Below, one piece after another: positions 31,176 through 39,958 of a stretch of DNA of 64,000 nt. A program made the position numbers and the translations under genes. The DNA comes from an uncultured Collinsella sp. (lineage in GTDB: Bacteria > Actinomycetota > Coriobacteriia > Coriobacteriales > Coriobacteriaceae). The notes under the pieces are model-generated. The model saw only the letters and a program-made list of their open reading frames with translations, was not told where the DNA came from and did not search any database. The stretch is taken from contig URPK01000009.1 of NCBI GenBank assembly GCA_900549715.1, positions 1 to 64,000 of the forward strand, written 5' to 3'. Numbering within the stretch: the stretch's first letter is position 1; every line of letters begins with the position of its first letter.

Positions 31176-31859
31176 TTACGCCCTTGCTTGCTCAATCTGC
31201 CCGATGAGCCAATCGCACCAGGCATCCATGCCCTCGCCCTTGCGCGCGCTCACGGCAAACCGCGGCGCCTGCGGATTGAGGTCATCGAGTGTCTTAGTAT
31301 ACCTATCCATGTCAAAATCGAAAGCCGGGGCCACGTCGACCTTATTGAGCAGCTGCGCGCCGGCGTGCTGGAAGATGCCCGGGTACTTAATGGGTTTGTC
31401 GTCACCCTCGGGCACCGAGAGGATCATGATGGACAGGTTCTCGCCCAGGTCAAAGTCGACCGGGCACACCAGGTTGCCCACGTTTTCGATAAAAATGACG
31501 TCGATGTTTTGAAGGCCCACCGCCTGGTCGAACGCGTCAACGGCCTCCATGATCATGTTGCCCTCGAGGTGGCACAGGCCGCCCGTGTTGATCTGGATGG
31601 CGGGCATGCCGGCTTCCTTCATGGTGATGGCATCGACATCCGAGGCGATATCGCCCTCGATGACGGCGCAGCGCAGACCGGCCTTGTCGCGCAGGCGCTC
31701 GTTGGTGCCCAGAATCGTGGTGGTCTTACCCGAGCCGGGGCTCGACAGCACATTGATCACATAGGTGTTGGTCTCTTTAAATCGCTGACGCAGCTGGTCT
31801 GCCAGGCGCTCGTTGCGCGACAGGATCGGCGACGCGATATCAATCGTTTTCTCGGCCAT
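31176..31859 (-). CDS. hypB: Hydrogenase nickel incorporation GTPase HypB
   Basis: This 227-residue GTPase supplies nickel to [NiFe]-hydrogenase. It has the P-loop VLSSPGSGKTTTI, EGDIASDVDA, the metal-binding Cys-His pair in TGGLCHLEGNM, IFIENVGNLVCPVDFDLGE and the guanine-specificity region LLNKVDVAP. It lacks the His-rich N-terminal extension found in some HypBs. ATG 31859 follows AAGGAG. hypA precedes it directly. No hydrogenase structural genes are present in the window. Confidence 0.95.
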   Translation of the reverse strand: MAEKTIDIASPILSRNERLADQLRQRFKETNTYVINVLSSPGSGKTTTILGTNERLRDKAGLRCAVIEGDIASDVDAITMKEAGMPAIQINTGGLCHLEGNMIMEAVDAFDQAVGLQNIDVIFIENVGNLVCPVDFDLGENLSIMILSVPEGDDKPIKYPGIFQHAGAQLLNKVDVAPAFDFDMDRYTKTLDDLNPQAPRFAVSARKGEGMDAWCDWLIGQIEQARA

Positions 31860-31914
31860 ACTCAGCACTCCTTACTTCTGCCCCTTTATACCCCGTCCCC
31901 AGATGGTTGGGCTG

Positions 31915-32271
31915 TTAATCGTCGGGGGTTTCGATCTCGATGCTCGCAATGTCGAGCTCGCGGCCGTGCAGCAGGCGCACATTGGCGCCGCCGCACTGGG
32001 GGCAGCGGCAGTGGAAGCGGTCATGATCGAAAACCTCACCGCAGTCCAGACACTCGCTTTGCGGATGGACTTCCTCTACCGCGAGCTTGCAACCTTGCGT
32101 GAGCGGGTCCTCGTCACGAAACGTCTCCCACGCAAAGTCAAGCGCCTCGCGCACGACCTCGGCCATATCCCCGATACGCAGCCTTACCAAAACGGCGCGC
32201 GAGGCCCCCGCCCCACGCGCCGCGCGAATCACTGTATCGAGTATGCCGTTGACAATGCCAACCTCGTGCAT
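31915..32271 (-). CDS. hypA: Hydrogenase nickel chaperone HypA/HybF
   Basis: This 118-residue protein starts with MHEVGIVNGILD, whose His2 binds nickel. The C-terminal zinc site has the pattern ECLDCGEVF...CRCPQCGG with two CxxC pairs. HypA passes Ni to HypB and the hydrogenase large subunit. It lies six bases after tatC and 55 before hypB, so metal-centre assembly and Tat export are in one transcript. Confidence 0.93.
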   Translation of the reverse strand: MHEVGIVNGILDTVIRAARGAGASRAVLVRLRIGDMAEVVREALDFAWETFRDEDPLTQGCKLAVEEVHPQSECLDCGEVFDHDRFHCRCPQCGGANVRLLHGRELDIASIEIETPDD

Positions 32272-32277
32272 ACCGAT

Positions 32278-33069
32278 TTACTCCTCATCGTCCTCGTCGT
32301 CCGAGAACAGGTCCAGACGGCTCACGAACAGGCCTTCCTTGCCCTCGCGCGCGGTAATGACCACGCGGGCGATAGCGAGCGAGATCTCGTAGAGCGAGAG
32401 CAGGGCGCCGTACATAAGGCCCAGGGTGACGGGCGAACCGTCGGGCGTGATCACAGCCGAACCCACGAGCAGGCCTACGTACACGTAGCGCCAGGCGCTG
32501 CGGAAGGCCGCGTAGGACACGATGTGGAAAACAGACAGGTAGAAGATGATGAGCGGCAGCTCAAACGCCACACCAAAGCCGATCATAAAGAGCAGCTCCA
32601 TGTTAACGTAGTTCTCCAGATCGGGCAGCGCCGTAGCAACGGCCGAGGTCTCGCCGATGAGCCACTCAAAGCCTGCCGGGATAATGATGAAGTAGCAGAA
32701 GATAGCGCCCAGGAAGAACAGCACCGTCGAGGCGAGCACCGTGGGCACGACCCATTTGCGCTCGTTGGGACGCAGCGCCGGCAGGAAAAATGCCAGGATC
32801 TGCCAGATGATCATGGGCGTGCACATGACCACGGCCATCTTGATGGCCAGCGAGAAGCGCAGGCCAAAGCCGCCGAGCGTGGTGGTGATGTAGAACTTAC
32901 CGTCCGGCACAAAGGAGCGGATGGGGTCTTCCAGGATGTCGAGCACCACGGGCGTGGCGAAATACAGCACGATAGCGGCGGCAAATACCGACACGACCAC
33001 GATGGTCAAGCGGCGACGGAGCTCTCCCAGGTGATCGAAGAGCGGCATGCGCGCAGGTCCGATAGGCAT
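32278..33069 (-). CDS. tatC: Sec-independent translocase subunit TatC
   Basis: This 263-residue protein has six membrane segments. The signature MPLFDHLGELRRRLTIV lies at residues 8-24, FFLPALRPNERKWVVP in the middle, and FELPLIIFYLS before the last helices. TatC recognises twin-arginine signal peptides of folded proteins. The C-terminal tail is acidic (FSDDEDDEE). The ATG overlaps the stop of tatA/B (TAATG). Confidence 0.95.
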   Translation of the reverse strand: MPIGPARMPLFDHLGELRRRLTIVVVSVFAAAIVLYFATPVVLDILEDPIRSFVPDGKFYITTTLGGFGLRFSLAIKMAVVMCTPMIIWQILAFFLPALRPNERKWVVPTVLASTVLFFLGAIFCYFIIIPAGFEWLIGETSAVATALPDLENYVNMELLFMIGFGVAFELPLIIFYLSVFHIVSYAAFRSAWRYVYVGLLVGSAVITPDGSPVTLGLMYGALLSLYEISLAIARVVITAREGKEGLFVSRLDLFSDDEDDEE

Positions 33070-33641
33070 TACTCATCGCCTCCCTTCGAGGCGTCGGCGG
33101 CAGCAGTGTCGTCCTCGGCCTCGAGCTCGCGAGCGAGCTGGTCGGCGACGGCTTTGCGCTTGCGGGGACGACGGGCGTAGAGGTCGGCCGTCGTGGGCTC
33201 TGCCGGCTCGGGCTCGGGCTCGGGCTCTGCAGCAGGCTCGGGCTCGACAGCGGCGGCGGGCTCTGCACTCTCGGCCTCCTCGGCAGCGGCCTCGCCCTCA
33301 GCGGCACCCTCGCTTGCAGCCTTCTCGGCAGCAAGGCGGGCACGGCGCTCGGCGAAGGTCTCCTTCTTTGCTGGCGCAACCGTCTCGGCGGCTTCCTCGT
33401 CCGCATCGGAATCGTCGTCGGTCGCAGCGGCCTTCTTGGGCTTGACCGGCGCCGACGCGGCCTCGCTTACCGGATCGATAATCTCGGACTGAACAACGGC
33501 CGTCATCTTTTCCTGCGTCTCGCGGAACTGACGGATGGCACGGCCGATCGTGCGGCCCATCTGCGGGAGCTTATCCGGGCCAAACAGCAAAAAGCCGAAG
33601 ACCACGATGATCGCGAGCTCACCCTCTCCAATACCAAACAC
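33069..33641 (-). CDS. Sec-independent translocase subunit TatA/TatB
   Basis: Start GTG 33641 is placed five to seven bases after GGAGG and gives MFGIGEGELAIIVVFGFLLF, the short N-terminal membrane helix, followed by the hinge FGPDKLPQMGR and the amphipathic helix TIGRAIRQFRETQE. The remaining ~120 residues are a long Ala/Glu/Pro-rich tail (EPEPAAEPEPEPEPAEP), unusually long for TatA and more like TatB. I cannot decide between TatA and TatB. It forms the pore or receptor with TatC. A TATACT element at about 33717-33722 may be its -10. Confidence 0.85.
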   Translation of the reverse strand: MFGIGEGELAIIVVFGFLLFGPDKLPQMGRTIGRAIRQFRETQEKMTAVVQSEIIDPVSEAASAPVKPKKAAATDDDSDADEEAAETVAPAKKETFAERRARLAAEKAASEGAAEGEAAAEEAESAEPAAAVEPEPAAEPEPEPEPAEPTTADLYARRPRKRKAVADQLARELEAEDDTAAADASKGGDE

Positions 33642-33794
33642 ACATACCTCCAAGGCTCGATGTGAGTCGAGCCCGCACCGCGCCATTCGGCCGGAACTCG
33701 TCTATTCATTCGGTCAAGTATAGCGCCCGGACGCCAAAACGTCCGAGCGCATCACAAACATATGCCAAACGGCACGCCCTTTTGGGGGCCAAGA

Positions 33795-34109
33795 TTATGC
33801 AGCGGTGATCGAAATCTCCTGGTCGACACCCAACAGCTGAACCACGCGCATCACCGGAGGCTGCACATTGGTGCAGCTAAAGCGCTTACCGTGGTCGACC
33901 GCGTGGTGCGCGGCGCCCACGAGCACGCCAATGCCCGTCGAATCGATGTAGCTCACCTGGGCAAAATCGAGCTCAACGGCCTCAGTGGGCTGCTCGAGCG
34001 CCAGGTCGATGGCATTGCGCAGGCTATCGGCGTTAGAAATATCAATCTCGCCGGTGACCTTAATGGTGTAGAGCTCTGGCGTGGGGTTGGTGGAAATACC
34101 CAAATCCAT
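33795..34109 (-). CDS. STAS-domain anti-sigma factor antagonist
   Basis: This 104-residue protein is one STAS domain: a beta-rich N-terminus YTIKVTGEIDISNADSLR and the phosphorylation motif YIDSTGIGVLVGAAHHA, with the regulatory Ser near residue 57. SpoIIAA/RsbV-type antagonists are switched by an anti-sigma kinase, but none is encoded nearby. It sits 50 bases downstream of the aminotransferase gene, on the same strand. Confidence 0.88.
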   Translation of the reverse strand: MDLGISTNPTPELYTIKVTGEIDISNADSLRNAIDLALEQPTEAVELDFAQVSYIDSTGIGVLVGAAHHAVDHGKRFSCTNVQPPVMRVVQLLGVDQEISITAA

Positions 34110-34160
34110 GTATACGCTCCTTTACGTATCGAAAGCGCGGATAGTACGGGAAGCCGCGCG

Positions 34161-35465
34161 TTAGGCGCGCTCGGCACGCGCAAGCTCGGCAGCGACAAGC
34201 TTAACGGCCAGCACCAACACATCGAGCGCAGCCTCCAGGTCCTCGACCGTGGGATAGCTCGGCGCGATGCGGATGTTGGTGTCGCGCGGGTCCTTGCCAT
34301 AGGGCCAGGTAGCACCGGCCGGTGTGAGCTTGACGCCCAAGTCGGCGCAAAGCGCGGCGACCTTCTGGGCCGAGCCCTCGGGGCCATCGAAGCTCACAAA
34401 GTAGCCGCCGCGGGGATGCGTCCAGGTGGCGCAACCCGTGTCGCCCAAGCCCTCGGTGAGTTTGCGCTCGACGGCCTCAAAGCGCGGACGCAGGAACTCG
34501 GCGTGCTTTTTCATGTGCTCCTTGACCGCCTCGATGGTGGGAAGGAAGCGCACGTGACGCAGCTGGTTGAGCTTGTCGGCGCTGATGAGGCCAGCCTTCA
34601 GGCGCTTGGAGAACTCCGCGATAACCGCGGGGCTCGCACCGATAAAGCCGATGCCGGCGCCCGGGAAGGTGATCTTGGACGTCGAGGCAAAGGCCACCAC
34701 ACGGTCCTCGGTGCCCGCCGCGCGAGCGAGGTCAAAGATGTTTGCGAGCTCGTCGGTCTCGTCGTACAGGTCGTGCACGCAGTAGGCGTTGTCCCAGAAG
34801 ATGCGAAAATCGGGCGCGGCCGTGGGCATCTCGACCAGGCGACGCACAGTGTCCTCGCTAAAGGTGATGCCCGTGGGGTTGGAATACTTGGGCACGCACC
34901 AGATGCCCTTGATGGAGTCGTCGGTGGCAACCAGGCGCTCAACCTCGTCCATGTCGGGGCCGTTGTCGGTCATCGCGACGGGGACGTTCTCGATACCCAA
35001 GTCGGCGGTGATGCCAAAGTGGCGATCGTAGCCGGGAACGGGGCACAGGAACTTGACCATCTTGCCGTCGTGCGCGGCCTCGTAGGCGTCCCAGGGCTCG
35101 CTGCCGCACGAGCCACAACGCCAGAACATGCCGGCGATGTCATGCTCGATCAAAAGGCTCGACGAACCCAGCACAAGCGTCTGCTCGGCGGGGCAGCCCA
35201 GGAACTCCCCCGCCAGCTTGCGTGCCGAGGGAATGCCCTCAAAGCAGCCGTAGTTGGAACAATCGACGTTGCCGTCGTGCAGATCGGCGTCGGCATTGAG
35301 GATATCGAGCATGGGGCGCGAGATGTCCACCTGGGCGGGCGACGGCTTGCCGCGGGCCATGTCAAGCGCCAGGCCCTTGGCCTTGACCTCGGCGACCTCG
35401 GCTTTGAGCGCCTCGATGGCGGCATCGAGTTCGGTGGTTTCCATCTTCTGGTAGATCGTCTGCAT
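34161..35465 (-). CDS. PLP-dependent aminotransferase (MocR-like aspartate aminotransferase subgroup)
   Basis: This 434-residue fold-type I aminotransferase has a PLP-lysine in AFASTSKITFPGAGIGF (around residues 262-278), substrate and cofactor motifs VPKYSNPTGITFSEDTVRRL and FWDNAYCVHDLYDE, and the final Arg-containing RIAPSYP. The N-terminal ARGKPSPAQVDIS and length of about 430 match the aminotransferase group once annotated as alanine-glyoxylate or aspartate aminotransferases. It transfers amino groups between amino acids and 2-oxo acids. The exact substrate is uncertain; aspartate is most likely. Confidence 0.88.
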   Translation of the reverse strand: MQTIYQKMETTELDAAIEALKAEVAEVKAKGLALDMARGKPSPAQVDISRPMLDILNADADLHDGNVDCSNYGCFEGIPSARKLAGEFLGCPAEQTLVLGSSSLLIEHDIAGMFWRCGSCGSEPWDAYEAAHDGKMVKFLCPVPGYDRHFGITADLGIENVPVAMTDNGPDMDEVERLVATDDSIKGIWCVPKYSNPTGITFSEDTVRRLVEMPTAAPDFRIFWDNAYCVHDLYDETDELANIFDLARAAGTEDRVVAFASTSKITFPGAGIGFIGASPAVIAEFSKRLKAGLISADKLNQLRHVRFLPTIEAVKEHMKKHAEFLRPRFEAVERKLTEGLGDTGCATWTHPRGGYFVSFDGPEGSAQKVAALCADLGVKLTPAGATWPYGKDPRDTNIRIAPSYPTVEDLEAALDVLVLAVKLVAAELARAERA

Positions 35466-35614
35466 GGGTGCGACCTTTCGCGAAGCGGTACGTTGCAGTT
35501 CGTCTAAGTATAGACCGCCACCGCCGCAACGTTATGAAGCCGTGATAGATTAAGTTCATCGCAATGAATTACGAATCGCCGCGCATGCCGGCGTGGGGCG
35601 CCCAAGGAGGCACT

Positions 35615-35869
35615 ATGGAGTACGGATCGTTTCAGGCCGAGGAATTCGGCGACCTGCAGCGCCTGGTCGACGGACTGTTTTACGACCGCCACGCCATCGA
35701 CCGCCTCGATTTGATCGTACAGGCCGAAATCTTGGACCTGGCGCCCGATCTCATGGAAATCGTCAACCTGCTGCCGCCCGGCTATTACGATCGCCAGTCA
35801 CTTTGCGACCAGCTCAACTCCGCCTTGGCCGCCCACGGCTGGGGCGCCGTCTACGGAACGGTGGAATAA
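35615..35869 (+). CDS. Small hypothetical protein (84 aa)
   Basis: ATG 35615 follows AAGGAGG with good spacing; the open frame upstream to 35564 is probably untranslated. The product is acidic (FQAEEFGDLQRLVDGLFYDR, LDLIVQAEILDLAPDLMEIV) and looks all-helical. It has no membrane segment. I do not recognise a family. It is a lone + strand gene followed by a dispersed repeat (35873-35901) and a shared terminator. Confidence 0.7.
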   Translation: MEYGSFQAEEFGDLQRLVDGLFYDRHAIDRLDLIVQAEILDLAPDLMEIVNLLPPGYYDRQSLCDQLNSALAAHGWGAVYGTVE

Positions 35870-35872
35870 ACC

Positions 35873-35901
35873 TAGTCATTTAAGAACGTCCCCAATGACT
35901 A
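35873..35901. repeat. GAACGTCCCC-type dispersed palindrome
   Basis: TAGTCATT-TAAGAACGTCCCC-AATGACTA: perfect 8-bp arms with the family core in the loop. The same sequence in the other orientation is at 52543-52573. Confidence 0.75.
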
Positions 35902-35904
35902 AAA

Positions 35905-35934
35905 CGCCGCCTGTGATGGTGTTCACAGGCGGCG
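35905..35934. terminator. Bidirectional terminator
   Basis: CGCCGCCTGTGA-TGGTGT-TCACAGGCGGCG is flanked by AAAA and TTTT. It serves the small + gene and the convergent nhaA. Confidence 0.9.
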
Positions 35935-35955
35935 TTTTCAAACTTATATGTGCTT

Positions 35956-37314
35956 TTACTCGTCCTTGGGCGCGGGGTGCTTGCAGATCACACTCATGTA
36001 GATCATGCCCAGCACGGCCGCGGTGACAGAGCCGGCAAGAATAGCGGCCTTTGCGGCCAGAACCTCAAACTGGGCCGTCGGGAAGGCAAGGCCGCTGATG
36101 AGAATCGACATGGTAAAGCCGATACCGCCCAGAATGCCCACGCCGGCAATCATGTGCCAGTTGACATTGTGCGGCAGCTCGCAGGCCTTAAGCTTAACCA
36201 GGGCAAACGTCATACCAAAGATGCCGATCGGCTTGCCCAGCAGCATGCCAAAGTACACGCCGAGCGTCACCGGATCGGTGAGCAGCGTGCTCATGTCCAC
36301 GCCCACCAGGCGAACCTGCGCGTTCACGAACGCAAAGATCGGCAGGATCACGAAGTTGACCGGCGTGGAGATCAGACGCTCCATGCGGATGAGCGGCGGG
36401 GTCACGCGGTGCATGACGCGCTCGACCTTGGTGGTCGAGACGGTAAAGTCATGCTGGCCCAGGATGTGCGCTTCGTCGTCGTAGCGATCATCGAGCAGCG
36501 GCAGGCACTCGCCCAACCAATCGGTGAGGCTATCGAGCTTGACACCGCACTTGGCCGGGATGGTAAAGGCCAAGATGACGCCAGCAAGCGTAGCGTGCAC
36601 GCCGCTCTTGAACATGCAGAACCACAGCAGAAGACCCAGCACCGAATACGGGGCAAGACGGTAGTGCTGCGTCTTGTTGAGCCACACGAGCGCACAGGTC
36701 ACAAGCGCAGCGGCGCCCAGCCAAAACGGGCTGGGGCTCTGACCGTAGAAGATGGCGATGGCGGCGATGGAGATCAGGTCGTCGGCAATGGCGAGCGTCG
36801 AGAAGAACACGCGCACGCCGTTGGGCACGCGATTGCCCAAAAGTGACAGCACGCCCAGCGCAAAGGCAATATCGGTTGCCATGGGGATGGCCCAACCGTT
36901 GCGGGCGCCGGCATGGTTAAAGATCAGGTAGATGCAGGCGGGAACGACAACGCCGCCCACGGCCGCCAGCATGGGAAGCATGGCCTGACGCGGATTCTTG
37001 AGCTCACCGACCGTCATCTCGTACTTAAGCTCGATGCCCACCAACAAAAAGAAAATCGCCATGAGGAAGTCGTTGACGAAAAGCTCAACGGTGAGACCAG
37101 CCGTAAGGTTGCCCAGGCCCACATACAGCGGGGTCTCCAAAAAGTGATGGATGGCCTCGTAGGCATCGGTGTTGGCGCAGATAACGGCGGCGATGGCGGC
37201 GAAGACCATGACGGCGGCGGAAATCGTGCCGTTCTCGGCGATGCGCTCCCAAATGTCGTGACGTTCAAAGCGCTTGCGCTCACGAACGTTGAACAGCTGC
37301 TCAGTTGCTGCCAT
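35956..37314 (-). CDS. nhaA: Na+/H+ antiporter NhaA
   Basis: This 452-residue transporter has 12 membrane helices. NhaA hallmarks are FFLLVGIELKYEMTVGEL in the first third, MATDIAFALGVLSLLGNRVP and the paired ion-binding aspartates in LAIADDLISI. The N-terminus before the first helix is short and polar (FNVRERKRFERHDIWERI). It exchanges sodium for protons and supports pH and salt tolerance. ATG 37314 is preferred to an upstream in-frame start because it gives the usual N-terminus after AAAGGAG. Confidence 0.95.
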   Translation of the reverse strand: MAATEQLFNVRERKRFERHDIWERIAENGTISAAVMVFAAIAAVICANTDAYEAIHHFLETPLYVGLGNLTAGLTVELFVNDFLMAIFFLLVGIELKYEMTVGELKNPRQAMLPMLAAVGGVVVPACIYLIFNHAGARNGWAIPMATDIAFALGVLSLLGNRVPNGVRVFFSTLAIADDLISIAAIAIFYGQSPSPFWLGAAALVTCALVWLNKTQHYRLAPYSVLGLLLWFCMFKSGVHATLAGVILAFTIPAKCGVKLDSLTDWLGECLPLLDDRYDDEAHILGQHDFTVSTTKVERVMHRVTPPLIRMERLISTPVNFVILPIFAFVNAQVRLVGVDMSTLLTDPVTLGVYFGMLLGKPIGIFGMTFALVKLKACELPHNVNWHMIAGVGILGGIGFTMSILISGLAFPTAQFEVLAAKAAILAGSVTAAVLGMIYMSVICKHPAPKDE

Positions 37315-37527
37315 GGGCGGCTCCTTTCTCGGGAAAGCTCCCGTCTTAAAAAAGCACGGCCCGCCCAAGTGGCGGCGCCGCGCTCTAACGTATTACGCTT
37401 GCATCTAGCCTACCCTGCACGACAAGCACGCAGGCGTGGCCGAAAAGCGGAACCACAGGTTGAACATTATTTGCTCAACGGCACGGGCACGCCTGTCCAA
37501 GAGACGACGCGGCGCCGTGCACAAAAA

Positions 37528-37562
37528 ACGACCGGAGCGCGGGACGTCCGCGATCCGGTCGT
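37528..37562 (-). terminator. Rho-independent terminator after ppaC
   Basis: ACGACCGGATCGCGGACGTC and its partner CGCTCCGGTCGT form a stem followed by TTTTTTG on the - strand. It lies 19 bases past the pyrophosphatase stop. Confidence 0.9.
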
Positions 37563-37581
37563 GGCGTTTGGTCAACTAAAC

Positions 37582-38505
37582 CTAGCAGGCGGCCATGATG
37601 GGGGCAGCGACCTGCTTCTTACGGGAGAGGACACCCGGCATCCAGATGCCGTCGTGCTCGTCGGCAATGCCCAGGCCCTTCTGAGCGGCCTCGGTCTCGC
37701 CCTCGAGCAGGACCTGCGAGCCCTCCTCCATGATGTCGGTGATGCACAGGACAATGCCATCGGCACCCTTCTCGGCGGCGTAGGCACGCATGGCCTCGCG
37801 AATCTCGTCGATCATGCCGAGAGCACGACTCTTGTCGACGGTCTCGTACTGGCCGATGAGCAGCTTCTTGCCGGCGGGCTCGAACATCTTGATGTCGTTG
37901 CCGACCATCTCGGCTGCGGTGAAGGAGCCGGACGGACGGGTGAGGAAGACCTCCATGCCAAACTTGACCGGGTCGACACCCACCTGCTCGCCGAGCTTGG
38001 CGGCGACAGCGCGGTCGACATCGGTGGTGGTGGGACTCTTGAGCATGAGCGTGTCGGTCATCATGGCCGAGAGCAGCAGCTTGGCCTGGACGTCGGAAAG
38101 CTCAATGCCGAGCACGCCGGCGAGCTTGGTGACGATGGTGCAGCTGGAACCCCAGGGCAGGCAGATGTAGTGCAGCGGGCCGGCGGTCTCGAAATCGCCG
38201 ATGCGGTGATGGTCGACGACGCCAAAGACCGTGGCGTCCTTAAGGCCGGCGACAGACTGGGCGGACTCGTTGTGGTCGGTGAGGACGACGAGCTGGCCGG
38301 CCTCGACGGACTCGATCACGCGGGGCTCGGCAATGCCGGCGTCGGCAAGCAGCTTGGCGGACTCGGCCGGAAGCTGACCAAGGGCGCAGGCCTCGTAGGT
38401 GTTGCCGGCATACTCAACCTGGTTGAGCAGCTGGGACAGGACGACGGCGCTCATGATGGCGTCGTTATCGGGGTTCTGGTGACCAAAGACAAGAACGTTT
38501 GCCAT
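37582..38505 (-). CDS. ppaC: Manganese-dependent inorganic pyrophosphatase (family II)
   Basis: This 307-residue DHH-family enzyme hydrolyses PPi to two phosphates. Metal ligands are visible in VFGHQNPDNDAIMSA, VLTDHNES and VVDHHRIGDF. The C-terminal substrate domain contains the SRKKQ motif near the end. No regulatory CBS domains are inserted. It is a single-gene unit with a GGAGGATAT-type ribosome site. Confidence 0.96.
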   Translation of the reverse strand: MANVLVFGHQNPDNDAIMSAVVLSQLLNQVEYAGNTYEACALGQLPAESAKLLADAGIAEPRVIESVEAGQLVVLTDHNESAQSVAGLKDATVFGVVDHHRIGDFETAGPLHYICLPWGSSCTIVTKLAGVLGIELSDVQAKLLLSAMMTDTLMLKSPTTTDVDRAVAAKLGEQVGVDPVKFGMEVFLTRPSGSFTAAEMVGNDIKMFEPAGKKLLIGQYETVDKSRALGMIDEIREAMRAYAAEKGADGIVLCITDIMEEGSQVLLEGETEAAQKGLGIADEHDGIWMPGVLSRKKQVAAPIMAAC

Positions 38506-38664
38506 GGATATCCTCCACTTGATATGTGTACTTGGACGTAGCTATGGTAGCACGCTGACGCCGAACCTTATGAGACGGAAGGGTCGCGGCACAATTTGGG
38601 GCAAGCGCTGAGGCGAGGTCAGGGACGAAGCCTGTCCCCCTTTCACCACCTGCCCCCGCACCAG

Positions 38665-39618
38665 CTATTTACCGGCGGCGCGCAGGGCTACGTAAGCGGC
38701 ACCGATGATGCCGGCGTCGTTGCCGAGCGAAGCGACCTTAATGGGCGTCTCGCGCGAGGCGGAGAGCGCGTACTGCTTAAAGTGCTCGCGGACCTTGTCG
38801 AGGTAGACATCGGCCGAAGCGGAAGCACCGCCGCCGATCAGGAACATCTCGGGATCGACCACGTTGGCAATAAGCGCCAGGGCGCGGCCGAGATAGTCGG
38901 CCATGGTATCGGCAGCTGCCAGCGCGAGCTTGTCGCCCTCGCGGCAGGCTTGGAACACGTCCTTGGAATCAGAAGGCCCGGTGAGCTCGATGGGCTCGAC
39001 GCCCGCCTTCTCGCACTCGGCAAGGTAGTTGCTCACCACACCGGTGGCGCTGGAATACTGCTCCAGGTGGCCATGGCCGCCGCAGCCGCAGGTGCGCTCC
39101 TCTTCGGGGTTCAGGCACATGTGGCCAATCTCGCCGCCGGCACCCACAACGCCCGATACCACGTCGCCGTTAACGATAACGCCACCGCCCACGCCGGTAC
39201 CGATGGTGACCATCACCACGTTCTGTACGCCCTTGGCAGAGCCGAGCCAGGCCTCGCCCATGGCAGCGGCGTTGGCATCGTTTTCGTACTTAACGACCGC
39301 GTCGGGGCAGTGCTCCTGGATGGCAATCCTCAGTTCAGGCAGGTTGATAGCAATGTTGGCCTTGACCTTGGCATCGCCCGAAGCCGGGATGGGGCACGGA
39401 ACGGCCAGACCAATGCCCGCCACAAAGGCGCGCGGAATCTGTGCCTTGGCGATCACCTGATCGATAGCCTCGGTCACCGCGGCAAAGCCCGCGGCGTCAA
39501 CGATAGGAGGCGTGGGCACGCTGGCCTTGGCAAGCAGGTTGCCGTCCTCGTCGAACAGGCCTTCCTTAACCGAAGTGCCGCCAACGTCGATGCCGATGTA
39601 GTACTGCTTAGGTTCCAT
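38665..39618 (-). CDS. ROK-family glucokinase-like sugar kinase
   Basis: This 317-residue kinase has YYIGIDVGGTSVKEGLFDED for ATP phosphate binding, the catalytic Asp in KYENDANAAAMGEAW, IGTGVGGGVIVNGDVV, and the ROK zinc cluster GEIGHMCL...CGCGGHGHLEQY. It phosphorylates glucose or another hexose. The divergent GntR and manA genes next to it suggest a role in hexose or mannose uptake or sugar sensing. ATG 39618 was chosen because the upstream open frame lacks family similarity. The regulatory HTH of ROK repressors is absent. Confidence 0.9.
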   Translation of the reverse strand: MEPKQYYIGIDVGGTSVKEGLFDEDGNLLAKASVPTPPIVDAAGFAAVTEAIDQVIAKAQIPRAFVAGIGLAVPCPIPASGDAKVKANIAINLPELRIAIQEHCPDAVVKYENDANAAAMGEAWLGSAKGVQNVVMVTIGTGVGGGVIVNGDVVSGVVGAGGEIGHMCLNPEEERTCGCGGHGHLEQYSSATGVVSNYLAECEKAGVEPIELTGPSDSKDVFQACREGDKLALAAADTMADYLGRALALIANVVDPEMFLIGGGASASADVYLDKVREHFKQYALSASRETPIKVASLGNDAGIIGAAYVALRAAGK

Positions 39619-39673
39619 GGGAGCCCACCTTTCTCGTTTAAACATTGCCTGTATGGTACCGCTCCCCAGGCAA

Positions 39674-39698
39674 AAACCTGTCAAAAAGGGACAGGTTT
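39674..39698. repeat. Short palindrome AAACCTGTC / GACAGGTTT
   Basis: Nine-base arms are separated by AAAAAGG, followed by a GTTTTGGCAGGTTTT direct partial copy. It lies in the leader of the ROK gene region. A related GGGACGAAGCCTGTCCC palindrome is present at about 38617-38638, after the ROK stop. Both may belong to the dispersed GGGAC-type repeats. Confidence 0.5.
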
Positions 39699-39826
39699 GT
39701 TTTGGCAGGTTTTATCTGGGAAAACGCAAGGCATGAGATTCGGTTCGCTGGGCGGCAAAACGGCCCAACCCCATCTTCGAGCCGATCAATTTGCTCAATA
39801 CCACATTATTCGAATGCATATTCATT

Positions 39827-39868
39827 TAGAGCGCTCTAGTTGATATAGAAAAGCGTTTTTTGATTATA
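39827..39868 (+). promoter_or_regulatory. Promoter and palindromic site before the second GntR gene
   Basis: TTGATA (39840-39845) and ATTATA (39863-39868) are 17 bases apart. A perfect 12-bp palindrome, TAGAGCGCTCTA (39827-39838), directly abuts the -35. It could be the autoregulatory operator of the GntR protein. Confidence 0.55.
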
Positions 39869-39958
39869 TCTTTCTCGAACTTTTCAAAAACGCAATAGGG
39901 ATGCTTAGGCGTGAACTATACTTTCGTTTGTACTCAATCAAGCCGGAAAGGAGGTTCC

